64,000 nucleotides of DNA from Cheilinus undulatus (lineage: Eukaryota; Chordata; Actinopteri; Labriformes; Labridae): the NCBI RefSeq assembly GCF_018320785.1, contig NC_054873.1, forward strand, positions 21,790,196 through 21,854,195, read 5' to 3'. The number at the start of each line of letters is the position of its first letter. The first letter of the stretch is position 1. Below, piece by piece: positions 1 to 13,000 of the stretch. Both the position numbers and the translations under genes were made by a program. The notes beneath the pieces were generated by a model. The model had not been told where the DNA came from and did not search any database. It was given only the letters and a program-made list of their open reading frames with translations.

Positions 1-194
1 ATCCAAAAAAAATAAAAATAAAAATAAATAAAAATTCTCGAGGTAAATTATCTGCTACTTAAATCAGTCATGTATCCACATACACCCATGCTGTAAGCTT
101 GGACATTGCAATGTGTTTTGGACGGCTTGCTGTGTTTCGCACGGCTATTTGTGTGGCACAATGCACTCGTTTTTGCTGTTACTATAATGTAACA

Positions 195-1260
195 TACATG
201 ATGTGAGGCGTGAAAATGATGAGGGAAGAGAAGTTAATGCTTTGCTTTATTACATTTATCGTCACCTTGAAGGCTCTAGCACTCATGCTAGATTATTTGT
301 TGATTTCTCCTCAGCCTTCAACACTATCCAGCCCCATCTGCTTGTCAGGAAACCTACTAACCAGTTCAGCCTTGATAATAGGATTACTGGTTGGAGTTTG
401 GATTTTCTTATGTTCAGGACTCAGAGAGTGAGAGTAAATGGAGAACTCTCTGGACTGTCTGTAACAGTCCAGAGAGTAACATGTGCAGGAGCACATATGA
501 AAACCACCATATTTTAAAGTTTGCAGACGATACTGTAATTGTTAGCTTGTTGAACAGTGAGGAACTCTCTTATGGTCCCTTTATTGATTATTTTACAACC
601 TGGTGTCAGGAATCTTTCTTATCACTTAATGTGACCAAGACAAAAGACATGCTGATTGATTTCAGAAACTCCACTCCTTCTCCTGTCAGCACGATAATCA
701 ACGGACAGAACACTGAAACAGTGGAGTCCTATAAGTACTTTGGCACTATAATCGATAAGAAACTGACTTTTGAGCATAATACTAATGCAGTGAATAAGAA
801 AAGTCAACAGCGCCTCTTCTGTCTCAGAAAGCTTGCTAAATTCCAGGTTGACAGGTCCTTGTTAAAAATGTTTTATCATTCCTTTATTGAGCCAGTGCTC
901 ACCTTTTCTTTTATCTGTTGGTTTCAATCCCTGAACATTAAAAACAAAAATGTCCTTTCGAGAGTAGTTAGAGTCTGCAGTAAAATAATTGGTGTGACTC
1001 AGGAACCTCTTCAGGATTTGTACAACAAAAGGGTGTACAACATGGCTAAGTCTATCTTGTCAGATAGCTCATCACATCTACAATTTGAGCCTCTCCCATC
1101 AGGTTCCCCTTTTAGACTTCCACCAATCAAAACCAACAGATACAAACACTCTTTTATTCCTACTGCCATCTCCCTTCTTAACTCCAGTAGGAGGAGGTAG
1201 TCTTTGCACTTTTGCACCTTGTGACATCCAGTGTGATAAATTAATTGATCAATTTCCTTG
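195..1260 (+). mobile_element. Decayed non-LTR retrotransposon (LINE), reverse-transcriptase and 3' part
   Basis: Two overlapping reading frames (about 203-517 and 391-1200) together resemble the second half of a CR1/L2/Rex-type LINE ORF2. The first carries the RT palm motif LFVDFSSAF. The second carries the catalytic FADD box (near 523), the KTKDMLIDF block and the C-terminal RYKHSFIP motif that ends many fish LINEs of this kind. The frame changes between them, and the stretch that normally joins RT motif A to the FADD box is missing, so the copy is dead. The clade call is from motif memory, not from alignment. Confidence 0.8.
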
Positions 1261-2080
1261 TTGGATTTTAAATTTAAATAATGATTTAAAAACACTGTTG
1301 TCAAAGACACATATTTAACTTTGTCAAGTAATAAGTACCACAACCAAAGCAACAGGTACTGAGCATTACAGAAAACATTATTTAAACATCCAGCTCATTT
1401 AACTTTGAGTTAACTAGGGCCCTATGAAATCAGTTTTATTTTTTCCATATTCCATTTTTCAACCTTTCCACTAATTTTACCCTCAAAAGAGTGTCCTGTT
1501 TATTTAAATGAATCAAATGTTGACTAATTAAATAGAAATAACCTTAATTTTATTGAAAAAGGGCCACAGTTGGCCCAGGAGCCGTTGTTTGGATAACCCT
1601 GATATACAATAATTATAACCAGTCAGATATTTCCAACATTATCAGACACATTCACAAGTATAATCACATCCTAACTGATGTTTATGATGTAAATGAAGAA
1701 ATCTTTTTGTTATCGAGTGATAGTAAATTAATAAGAAGATCACATTAAAGTTTAATAGTTAAAAGTAAATCTGTTACCTAAAACTTTTCTTTACTCTCTT
1801 AATGTGTAACAGTGCATGCTGTCTGATGCTGCATTGTGGTCTACTCCTGACTGTAATGGTTCTCTCCTCATCTCTCTCCCTCCTCGCTGTCTGTCCGTCT
1901 GCTTCATATCAGACCGCTACGTTAATGCAGACAAACAACTGTCATTCATAGTTAGCATCTATCATTAGCTGCTGTATTAAATTACATGTAAATATGTGAT
2001 TCCGCCTTAGCACCGGAAGTTTCGCCCATATTCAGATTTACAGTAGCAACCCCAGGAATAAGGTGGATAGAAATAAACTT
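1261..2080. other. Non-coding, A+T-rich, possibly an old repeat
   Basis: No exon or convincing ORF was found on either strand. The stretch from about 1415 (GGGCCCTATGAAATC) resembles the start of a dispersed fish repeat, but I could not find matching ends. It lies downstream of the last visible incenp exon, so it is probably part of a long incenp intron. Confidence 0.4.
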
Positions 2081-3300
2081 AATAGTAAGACAATTTTTGT
2101 TCGGTACATTATTTCTTTGTTGTAACAATGCTTCTTGGTAATAAATCTTATACTGTTGGAAAGCCTGTTTATTACCCTTTTAAATGATGCCACATTTGTA
2201 AGGAACATGCATTTGTGGGATGAGCAGCAGATCTGAGTATGTGGGTTGCACCCATGAAAAATGTGCCAAATCTTCTCTGCCAATGCCAAACTACTTATTT
2301 TGCTGTCTTTATTGACTCTTGTTTTGAGCTTCTGGTACCCCCAGGTGCTACCAATCAGGTGCTTGATTGACAGCACCTGTGAGCATGGGCCCTGCTACAG
2401 TGGTCAGTAGATGTCTGCTTCAAGAATTGGCATGCCACGTTTGACTGATCTGGATAGGGCCTGTCAGTTGGGCAACTTCAAGCTGGTGTTCCGCAAAACC
2501 AAGTTGCGGCATTGTTTGGAGTGAACCCTAGTACCATCTCCAAACTGAAGGCCAAGTTCCATATAACGGGGAATGTCAGAGACAGGCCACAAAGTGGGCG
2601 TCCCAAGAAGACAACACCCCAAGAATACTGTTTTTTCACCCTGTCAGCAAGAACTCTATCCTCCAAGATGACAATACTTGCCCCCACAGGGTGGCGTTTA
2701 TCAGAGACTACCTCCAGAATTTGGGAGTGGAGAGGATGGAATGGCCTGCCAGCAGTCCTGACCTTAACCCCACTGAACACCTGTGGGATCAGCTTGAGTG
2801 TGCTGTTTGTGCCAGGGTGACCAAAACAACCACGTTGGCTGACTTGCGACAAATGCTGGTTGAAGAATGGGATGCCATCCCACAGCAGCGTGTGACCAGG
2901 CTGGTGACAAGCATGAGGAGGAGGAGCCAGCCTGTTGTGGCTGTGTTTATGGTTCTTCCACACACTACTGAGGCTCCTGTTTGTTAAATGAATAAATTGT
3001 TAAATTGTCAATATGTCTTGTTTCTTCAAACTTCAATAATCCAATCCACCAAACACCAAACAAGAGTCAATGGCAGAATCAGCTGTTTGGTATTGGCAGA
3101 GGAGATTTGGCACATTTTTCATGCGCGCAACCCACATACTCAGCTTTGCTGCTCATCCCACAAATGCATGATCCTTACAATGTGGCATCATTTAAAAGGG
3201 TAATAAACAGGCTTTCCAACAGTATAAGATTTATTACCAAGAAGCATTGTTACAACAAAGAAATAATGTACCAAACACAAACTGCTTTATTTTTTAAGTT
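2080..3300 (+). mobile_element. Tc1-like DNA transposon, internally deleted, with long inverted terminal repeats
   Basis: The ends form an inverted repeat of roughly 230 bp: left arm about 2095-2335, right arm about 3058-3285. Both arms contain the same run around GGTACATTATTTC and AAATGATGCCACA. Between them lie pieces of a DDE transposase on the plus strand. A helix-turn-helix segment (about 2490-2630, with FGVNPSTISKL and GRPKKTTP) is followed after a deletion by the C-terminal catalytic region (about 2690-2986, with SPDLNPTEHLWDQL). The two parts are in different frames and the middle of the catalytic domain is missing, so the element cannot move by itself. Confidence 0.85.
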
Positions 3301-4005
3301 TAGTTCATTTAAGGGGCCAATCTTTTTTTCTCATTTGTCTAGTACTACATCTCTTGAAAAAAATTAAAATGACTGATTAAAAAAATGCAATATTTCTTAT
3401 TAGAGCTCTCGATTAATTGACAGAAGAACCAATAGAATACATGACTACAAAAAGAATCAATTACTGCAGCCCTAATAACTATGGCTAAGCCTGTTGGGTT
3501 TTCTTTATTGCACATTAAACGGACTTGTTGATAGGCATAATTTTAACATTCACAATAATTTGTAATTTACAAAACACTAGACCTCTAATGTCAAACACAA
3601 GCACAGAGGATTTCTGTTTGATGCTAACCACTTTTGCCATTCCAAATTATTATTATTGAGACATTGGAACAGAGTCTGCTTACACTGACAGGTAACGTAT
3701 TTAAGACCTGCCTTACTGTTATTCACTTTTTGATAATGAAGGCTAATTAAGATGTTTCACTGCTGACATAAAATGCAGGCTCTTGACACAAAATACCAAT
3801 ACATGTTTCCTCCACATGTAGAAAAGCCTTAAGCTTGACACTGCTGTGCATAGCTCTGGATGTTGAACTACTATTGAACAATTATCAGCCTGCTTTACAA
3901 CACCATAACTGAATAGGATAGTAGATCTTTAAAAACAATATAGTTGAGCTACACAGAGAAGATTCTACATCATCATATAAAAGATAACCATATCAAACTG
4001 TCTAC
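3301..4005. other. Non-coding part of the last visible incenp intron
   Basis: No exon was found. I looked on the minus strand for the remaining incenp exons (end of the IN-box) and did not see them here or further left. Confidence 0.5.
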
Positions 4006-7000
4006 CTTCAGCCCAGGATGGAATAGGTTTTCTAGGAGCAGACTCATCATCAGTAGAGTCGTCGCTGTTTTGGTCCATTCCATAGTCATCTGCACTTTTG
4101 GACGAAATCAAAGGTTTGTTTCCCCCCTTTGGAGTGATGGCATATGATTGTGGTGATTGCTGCGTAAGAGAATACAACATATGATGTTGAGTTATACTCT
4201 GAAAAGATTTCAATATCATTTTATATTTGATGCATTTATTTTTAAAAATACCTCAATATCCACGGTCACATTTAAGCCACCACCTTTTCCTACAGGTGTG
4301 GTCATAACAGAGCGCTGCAAAGGACATAAGAGATACATTGTTCAAACCTCTGTTTATTTAGGAAGAGTTTTTCATGCATGTACACAAAGACAAATGCCAT
4401 GTACTACACCACCATTAAGAATTGGGGGTCACACTCAAAAAGCTACAATGTGCCTCAAATGAAAGCAAAAAAGTCACTAGCAAAACAAGCAACATGCACA
4501 TAATATATTTTAAAGTAACACTAAATAGAACCTGAATATACATCCTTTGTAAATATCAAAAACAAAATATCCATCAAAGAATGAGCAAAAGTACAAATTG
4601 TTTACAGTGTCTGCGTTTAGTGTCTTACCTCGATGTCCACAGTGACATTTAGGGTGGCCTACAAAACATGGAAGAGAAGAGGTAAAGGGAAACATTACCA
4701 CATAACAGTTTTTAAAGGAGTATTTCATATAATTGTAATGCAGAGAGCAACATTTTTAGACTATTTGAAAAAGGTGTTAAATAACAGGTCTTGATTATAA
4801 AGCTCTTGAACACTTTCACTTATCTGCATGGTTTAATGAAGTTATACTGTGAATTATCACATTTCAATCCACCCTTGAACAAACTGTAATTCCCCTCTGC
4901 TGGTTTACCTTTGCCTCAGCAGCCTGTTTAGCAGCAGCTTCTTTCAGCCTGGCAGCCTCTCTCTCTTTAGCAGCCTTCTCTTCTGCTTCTTTTCTCTGCT
5001 GCTCTTCCTAACGAAGCAAGTGATCACAAAAACAGACAGATGAGAAGTCAATATGAACACTTAAGTCGCTTAAGGTGTTGAGATTTAAGTACAGGAACAT
5101 GGTTAGCGTCTTATGCAGTGTTGTGTTGTGGAGGCTAATTTGGTGATTAAAAGGTAGGCTTGGCCTTAATCTTATTTTTCTGTATAACAAGATTTTACTA
5201 TTTAGTGCAAACCTTGGACTGTTCGTTCCTTGTTACATTGAAGCCCGGCAGATATTTGACTTAGAATCTTACAGCTTCTTTAAGCCTGGCTTAAACTTCT
5301 GAGTCAAATCTAAACTCGAGTGTTGTCAGCACTAAATACTTGTTCATAGGTGTGTCTGCATCACTTTGCAATACTCCACTCAAACACTGCAACTATTTTA
5401 AACCAGCTACCAGTCCTGCTTGCACATTTCCTGCTCGTTTGTATGCAGGAAACCACTGAAATGACTGGATTATGATGGAGCTGATAAATATCAAGCAGCA
5501 GTTGGTTAGACTGCAGTAGCTGCAAAGAAGAAAAGAGATGAGACATCTAAGGAGATGGGAAGTATGGCCTTGAATTTTGTTCACATGCAAGAAAAATCAT
5601 GTTTTTGTCAGCTCTATATAAAGTGTAAAATTACACAATTTAGGATCGGATGAATACACTCATTTCAAAATTTTGTGCTAAGATTTGTGGCTCTGTAAAT
5701 GTTTCAAGACTTTGAAAAATAACTACTTCCTGTTTCGTGGTGAACAAAAATCCCCATGACTTTTTTTTTAAATGCATCTTAAGCTGACTTAAACCCACAA
5801 GCAGCTGTCAAAAGGTAATGAAAACAATGACCACCATAACTTTGCTACAGGCAACTGCTATTTCATTTGTGGGATAATTACATTCAAGGATGCAGACTTG
5901 TATTACGTTAGCAGCTTATTACATTTGTGAGCAGTTGTTAGTTTGCAGGTGTTGGGCTCAGGGATATGCCAGGGTATGTTACTGCATTGATTCCATGCAG
6001 AAGTATGAATCAGGCTTTGGTCAGTGTTTTGTTCTGGTTCTTGATTCAGGGGTTGTGCTACCATAAAAGTTTTAAGAAATTGTGAAAAATTGTAAAAAAA
6101 AAAAAAAAAGTAATTAATGATGATACTAAACAACAAAAAAGGAAAGCTTTACTCAAGGTTTGAAAAAATCACACAAATGTAACATGAAGCTGTCTCATTT
6201 AGTATTTTACTGTTTTTAGTCACAGATTCTGTTTATTTTGGAGAACAGGGGCCCTTTGTGGGTAATGGAGCTCACAGTGAGAATCTCCTGAACCGATGAC
6301 ACTAAGGGTATGTTCCCTTTTTTTGCCAGATTTATAAAGCAGCTAAAAAAAATATAGTGATGGTGCAACTGTCATAACACAGGCCAACTATGGGCCTTCA
6401 GCACCAGCTATTAAAAATGTGTAATTTAAAGAGACACACCTTATAAAATGTAGTCAAACCTGGATTCTGAATCCATCCCATTACTCAACAAAGGGGCTAC
6501 CACTTCCATTAAACATGGTTCCAGGGTTTACAACTCGTCACCTCTCATTCACAACATAATCAATATAATAATGCCAGAAACGCTGTCATAGCTATATGGT
6601 GCAGTCATTTAAATTTGTTCATACCAGTTTCCTTTTTTCCTCCAGTGCCTTTCTCTTCTCCTCTAGTTCTCTCCTCTCTTTCTCTCTAGCTGCTCTCTCC
6701 AGTTCCCGCTGCAACGCAAGGGCTTTTTCTTTCTCCAATCGTTCCCTGAAAAAGGAAGTCAGTAAAACAAACTTCAACTCAAACTCCAAACAAAATCCAA
6801 CTCTTTTTTCTTTCTCTTCTCACCAACAGAACTTAGATATTTTTTCAATGCCTTGAGATAATTAGGTAATAAAAATCATTAAGACTAACCTTTCAGCAGC
6901 AGCTTGCCGCTCTCTCTCCATCTCTCTCTCCCTCTCTTGCTCTCTCTTCAGCTCCAGAGCTTTACGAGCTTCAGCCAGCTTACGAGCTTGCTGTTCCTCC

Positions 7001-10000
7001 TCTGCCTTCTTCTTGGCAAGTAACTCCTGCTGCCGCTTTTCTTCCTCCTTGAGTTTTTGGAAGAAAACATGAAACAGAATAAGTCTTGGCACCGACAAAT
7101 CCTTTACTTCTTCCTGAAGGAAAATGGGTGTTAATATAAAAGCGGACACTTTGGTGATAAAGGTCTGTCCTACAAACAAACTTCAGAAAAATAGTGAAAA
7201 AAAACGTTTCCCACTGGTTTCTTGAACTTCGAGCAAAGTCGAATCATAAATTAAGTAATTCAATAATACGATCATACAATGTTCAGATAGGCAACAGTAA
7301 TTATTACAAAAATAATAAAAGAGCTTTGTCATGCTACCTGCTGAAGCTTCTTCTTTCTTGCCTCCTCTTCCAATTTCTTCTTCTGTTCCAGCTCCTCCTG
7401 ACGTTTCATGGCCACCTTCTTCTTGGCCTTCTCCTCTGCCAGACGCTGCACGAAAAAGCACAATGGTTTAGACAGGAAGATAATCGAAATGCTAGAATTT
7501 GCTTTTGAGTAAAAACTGGGGCTTACCATATCATTTTTCTCATCAATCTTGGCCATTTTTTGCTCAATCTTCTTTTTCTTTTCCTCCTCTTTCTGCTCCT
7601 CCTTCACTTTAGCCTCAATCACTCTTCTTAACCTTTCATCCCTCTTTCTAAAAGACAAATATTGACAGTTAAAAAGTCAAGTACTCATGAAAGTGTCCTC
7701 TTGCTGGAATGGAAGAGGTTCAGTGTGCACCTTTTAAGTTCTTCCTGTTTCTTCTTCTTCTCCTCCTCCATTTTCCTCATTCTTTCCTCCTCTTGCTCCT
7801 GCTTTTTCTTGAGGACTTCCAGCTTGTGACGCTCTTTTGTCTAAGAATGAGAAAATATATATATATGATTTATGAAATATACTGAATAAGCTTTTTAACA
7901 GACTAAAATGTGGCAAATGTGAAAACAAGACTACTATTTCAAGAAAATGCAGTTCAATAGTCAGGGTTTTTGCATGAAAAACAACAAACTTAATATTTGA
8001 TTTTATAGATCAATCATGGTCAATATAATTTGACTTTTACTGACGGATAAATATTGCCCATAAACATGTTAATGTCGAAGAAAAAACAGATTTCTACAAA
8101 GTTAAATCAATCAAATAAAAAAAAGAGATGTTAAGTAAGTGACTGCATAAAAATTCATCCCCTTTAAGCCAGTATTTAGTAGATGCCTTTGGCTGCAATC
8201 ATGGCACTTAGTATGTGTGGATAGGTCTCAATTAGGCGTGCACATCTGGACGTGCAATTTCATTCCATTCTTCTTTCCAAAACTGCTCAAACTCTATCAA
8301 GTTGATCTGGGATTGGGTGTGAACAGCTCTTTTCAAGTCCAGCCACAAATTCTCTATTGGATTGGGATCAGGGCTTTGACTCAGCCACTCCAGAACATTC
8401 ACCTTGTCGTCTTAAAACTGTTTCTGTATAGCTTTTTCTGTATAAACAAATTCTCTCCAAGCCGTAGTTTTCTTGCAGACTGAGTAACATTGTTTTCCAG
8501 GATTTACCCTTAATTTGTTACCTTCATCTTACCTACTACCTTTACAAGCCTTCCAGGGCTAGCTGTTGAGAAACAAGCCCACAGCATGATGCTGCCACTA
8601 GTGTGCTTCATGGTGATGATGGTGTTTGTGGTGATGTGCAGTGTTTGGTGTCTGCCAATTATCATGTCTTGCCTGATGGCGAAAAAAACGCCACTTTGGT
8701 CTCATCGGACCCAAGAACTTTCTTCCACTTGACACTCCAACATGCCTTCTGGCAAATTCTAGTAGAGATTTAATACAAGTTTTCTTTGAGGGTGGCTTTC
8801 TCTTTGCCACTCTCCCATAAAGATTCAACTAGTGTAGAACCCAGGCAACAGTTGTGTGCAAAAGTCTCTCTCATCTCTGCTGCTAAAGCTTGTAATTCCT
8901 AGTCCTTGTAGTCATAGGTGCTTTTGGGGTCTCTCACTAGTCTCCTTCTTGCAAGTCACTAAGTTTGTGAGGACAGCTTGAACTAGGCAGATTTACACAT
9001 GCCATATTCCTTCAACTTCTTGGTGATGGATTTAACAGAACTCTGGGGGATATTCAGTGCCTTGGGAGTTGTTTTTGTATTCATCCCCTCCCTGAAATTT
9101 ACTTTCCAGTAACCTTTTCTCTGAGTTGCGTGAAATGTTTTTTTGTTTTGTTTTGTTTTTGTCTTCATAGTGTAATGGTAGCCAGGAATACTAATTAATC
9201 AGTGATTGGACCCTTTAGATACATATGTCTCTATACTACAATCACTTGAGTAGGGCTGACAGCTCTGAGTCGAATGGTCAATAAGCTTTTGTCCGACCAA
9301 GATCAGACTGGTCAGCGAGTCGTTTGTTTAATTGACATTACTTTGGAGAAATCAGTTTTCACCTTGACATTAAATAGGATTTTTTTTCATTATTTCGTCA
9401 AAAAAGCAAAATTGTATTGACCATGACTGATTTAGAAAATCAATAAAAGAGTAAATCATCAAAGGTGGTGAATACATTTTATAGGCACTGTATGTCTAAA
9501 TTATGGGGGGGTGACTGGCCATGAAAGAGGACAAAGTAACATACAAATAAACAATAATCAATCGGGAACACAACGTGCCTAGTTATTCAAACTGAAAGTG
9601 ACATGATTGCTAAAAGGGGCCATTTCTACTTCCATTTTAGTTTTGTTACAAGGTAAACAGCCGGGTTATCAAAGCCATTTGAAGTGACTTAAAGGATTGT
9701 TAGATTAAAAGAATGCAAATGAGCATTAGTGACCCGTGGGATGAGAGACACCATTTGACATGTGAAAATTTTGGGTGTAGACATGCAGGAGCCCCCTTCA
9801 CCTGTGTTACCTGCAAATGGCAAAACCCAATTACTATGATAAATGTTCAGTCCTCTACGTTTTACTAATGTCCTATATTAAATGGTAGCTCTGAGTCTCT
9901 GTTTTGCAGCTTCTCTTTTCACCTGAGCCAAAATGTAAACAGATATTTTCAAATTTATCTGACAGTTTTGTCTAATAAAGTTATGTATATTTGGAATCAA

Positions 10001-13000
10001 AATGTGAAAGGGGCTTTTCTTGGGTATGTAGTAGAAGCTTATGATCAAGCTACACAAGGGAATAATAGATGCCACCAAATGCCCACAAACACAGAGTGAT
10101 TCACACTTACCACTGTACCGACACTCAACTGGAGAAGGGAGAAAAGAAAACATCCTAATGACAAGGCTGTGCAGTAGAGTCAAAATATATTTCAGATACA
10201 AAAGACACTTTATTTTACAAAACAACTGAATCCAATTGGGGAATGGTGTATTTCTTTAGTTTCATTAAACTAAGGGGGGGGGGGGGGGGGCTGTTTAGGA
10301 CAGGATATACTACGATTATAAATGCTTTGAAAAGTACGGGTTATTTTTTTTTGTTCTGGTCTCATACATTGAACCTGTTTTAACACGTTTGTTTACAAGT
10401 AGTCTGGGCCATTGAATCACAATATCCAAGCATGTGATGCTGTACTTAATGCATTAGATGCTTACTTCACTCTGTAAACAGCCCCTCCAGCTCTCTTGCT
10501 TGCCCACACAAGGATTTCATTTGTTTATCATATTATCATTATTTAATACTTTTAGTGTCTTAAGCCCGCCACACACTACACAATAACTGAGCCAACTGTC
10601 AGGCAAAATCCCTTCTTTCACCCAAAGTCAGCAAAGGCCCAATTATCAGATGGTTCTTAAGATTATTTTGCCAAATTATCCCATGGTATGCAGTGTGTTA
10701 AGAGTGAATTTTTCCCGTTCCAACCTGATCAGTGGCGCTCCAGCTTGATATCATAAATATTTAACACAATCAATATTTACGGCCAAAAATCCTGTTGTGT
10801 TTGGTGAGTACCGAGAACAGCTGAGCAGACCCAATCATCGCACTGAGCAATAACCAAACGGGAAACAAAAAACATAGCCATGGCAACAATAGCAAACAGA
10901 AAGGATAAAGTTTGATAGGCGTCAGAAATGGAGGAGCAACTTGGTAATTTGCTGCAACAAAACGAGTGTTTCACAACCTGTAGAGTAAAACAAACCAAGT
11001 ATTGACAAGGTTGGGAGCTGGGCTGATATTGCTACTGCAATGGGCTTAGCATGTAGCTAATATCTCAGTGTTTATTTTGTCGACTAGAACTATGACTAAA
11101 AATGTTAGTTGACAGCCTTTTGTTCATGACAAAAACTAGACCAAGACTGGCAAAAATAGATCTTTGATGACTAAAACTGACAAAAAGTAAATTGAGTTTT
11201 CATTGTACATTCAAAATCCATGATATGTCTCTACTGTATGTAAATCTGTCGCCATGCATCTGCATCTCCTTAGCAGTAGAAAGCAGGGACCCCAGGTTTG
11301 GCAGAGTGCATAGAACACACTACCATGACTTGGTACCAGATTTAGGCAAGAAAATAAATTCTTTGATCTTAAGAAAAGACTAAAATGTGAGGACTTTTTA
11401 TGGACTAAAACTAGACTAAAACTAAAAGACATTTCATCTAAAGACTAAGACTGAGACTAAAATTTAAAAAAGCTGCCAAAATTAACACTGTAAAATCTAA
11501 CCCCAGTTGCTCCTTCACTCTAAAGTCATGTTTAACTAACCAAGATTTAGTGTTTTGAGAGACAATACTAGGCTGGTAGTTGGTGAACAGAATCTGTTAA
11601 TGTGTGGTGTGCCGTGTTGATCTTCTCGTTCTACACCACACACACTATACGAACAAAACAGGAATGGTCACTGGAGATACATGTTAAAGCCAGGTGAAAA
11701 TGTTGGTACTTATAAGCCTTCAAATCCTGATCAGATAGTTAAAGCCACAGGCAATATCAGGTAAACAGTATACAAGCTCAATAGGACTTCTTTTTTCAAC
11801 CAGCAGAGTTGCTGCCCATAGCTCATGCATGCAGATTAGAGATGCAGGATACTGAATTTTTCGCAGAGATTCAGTATTTACAGATTCATTTTAGCTGATA
11901 CCGACACCTTTATTTAAATATCTTTTTAGACCTAAAACATCAGTCTTTTGAACACACTTTAAGGTTTGAGGATAAACAAAGACACAAACTGTAGTCCTTA
12001 AAACACGTTTTAAAGTTCAAAGAATGACAATGAATAAAGAAAAAGCCCTCAACTGCCACAAGACTGTTGATTCAGTCTAAAACCGCACTTATTCATTAGT
12101 ATATATTGCAAAAATTTACAGGCAATATATGCCGATATTCAGTTAAAATATCCAATGTAAATGTTGGCAGAAATTTTCATATCTGCCGATATCCATATGT
12201 GCCTTTTTATGCTCATATCTGTAGACACGGATATCAGGCTGATAATGTCGTGTATCCCTAATGCAGATATAAGGAACTTTGCACTGGCATCCAGCTTAGC
12301 ACTGAATACCGTACCCATTTTCTTTTACTTTCTATGCATTTGGGTCATAGGCACTGATGTTTAAAGCTGAAACAATGGGTCAAAATAAAGCGGATCAAAA
12401 TCTGACCTTTTATTTAGGGTACTCTTCCGGGTTTGTTTTTCCACCCAAAGACTGCTCCTCTTTACAACAGTTTGGCTGCACAATGATATTTTCATGCGCC
12501 TAGGTGATAGCACAACATACCTTGAAATCTGTCTTTAGAGGAGTGGTGTGTTTGATGAAGGATTTGATGACACCGGACCGGCCAAGTGAATTTGGAGTCA
12601 TCATCAGCATCTGATTCTTCTGTACAGTGTGAAGGAAAGACTTCATGTTGGGTCTGATTGCCTGATTTTAAGAACAAATGAAAGGGACCATTATAAACAC
12701 TTAAATCAGAAATTAATTTACCATTCCTAAATATATCCTTGTATTTTCAACAGCTAAACTTAGCTAGAGTTTTCATCTTACACTTTGACTTTTTTTGGGA
12801 GGAGAAAACCTCTTTGTGGGACTTTCTTCAACAGTGTCTGGTGATTTGCGTTTGGTACTTTGGCGTGATCTGCAGACACAGAAGTATGCGTTACTTAAAA
12901 GTCTCTACACAATCACAGATGTCTTTAGTTATATTAAAGGACGTGTAATTTCAGAGAACACAAAGGCACAGACACAAAAGAAGAAACAGCACTCACCTAC

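Noticed and set aside
3005-3367. ORFs in the flanks of the first Tc1 element (also 2038-2376 on the minus strand)
   Set aside because: The two proteins share a stretch because each is a translation of one arm of the inverted repeat, not a gene.
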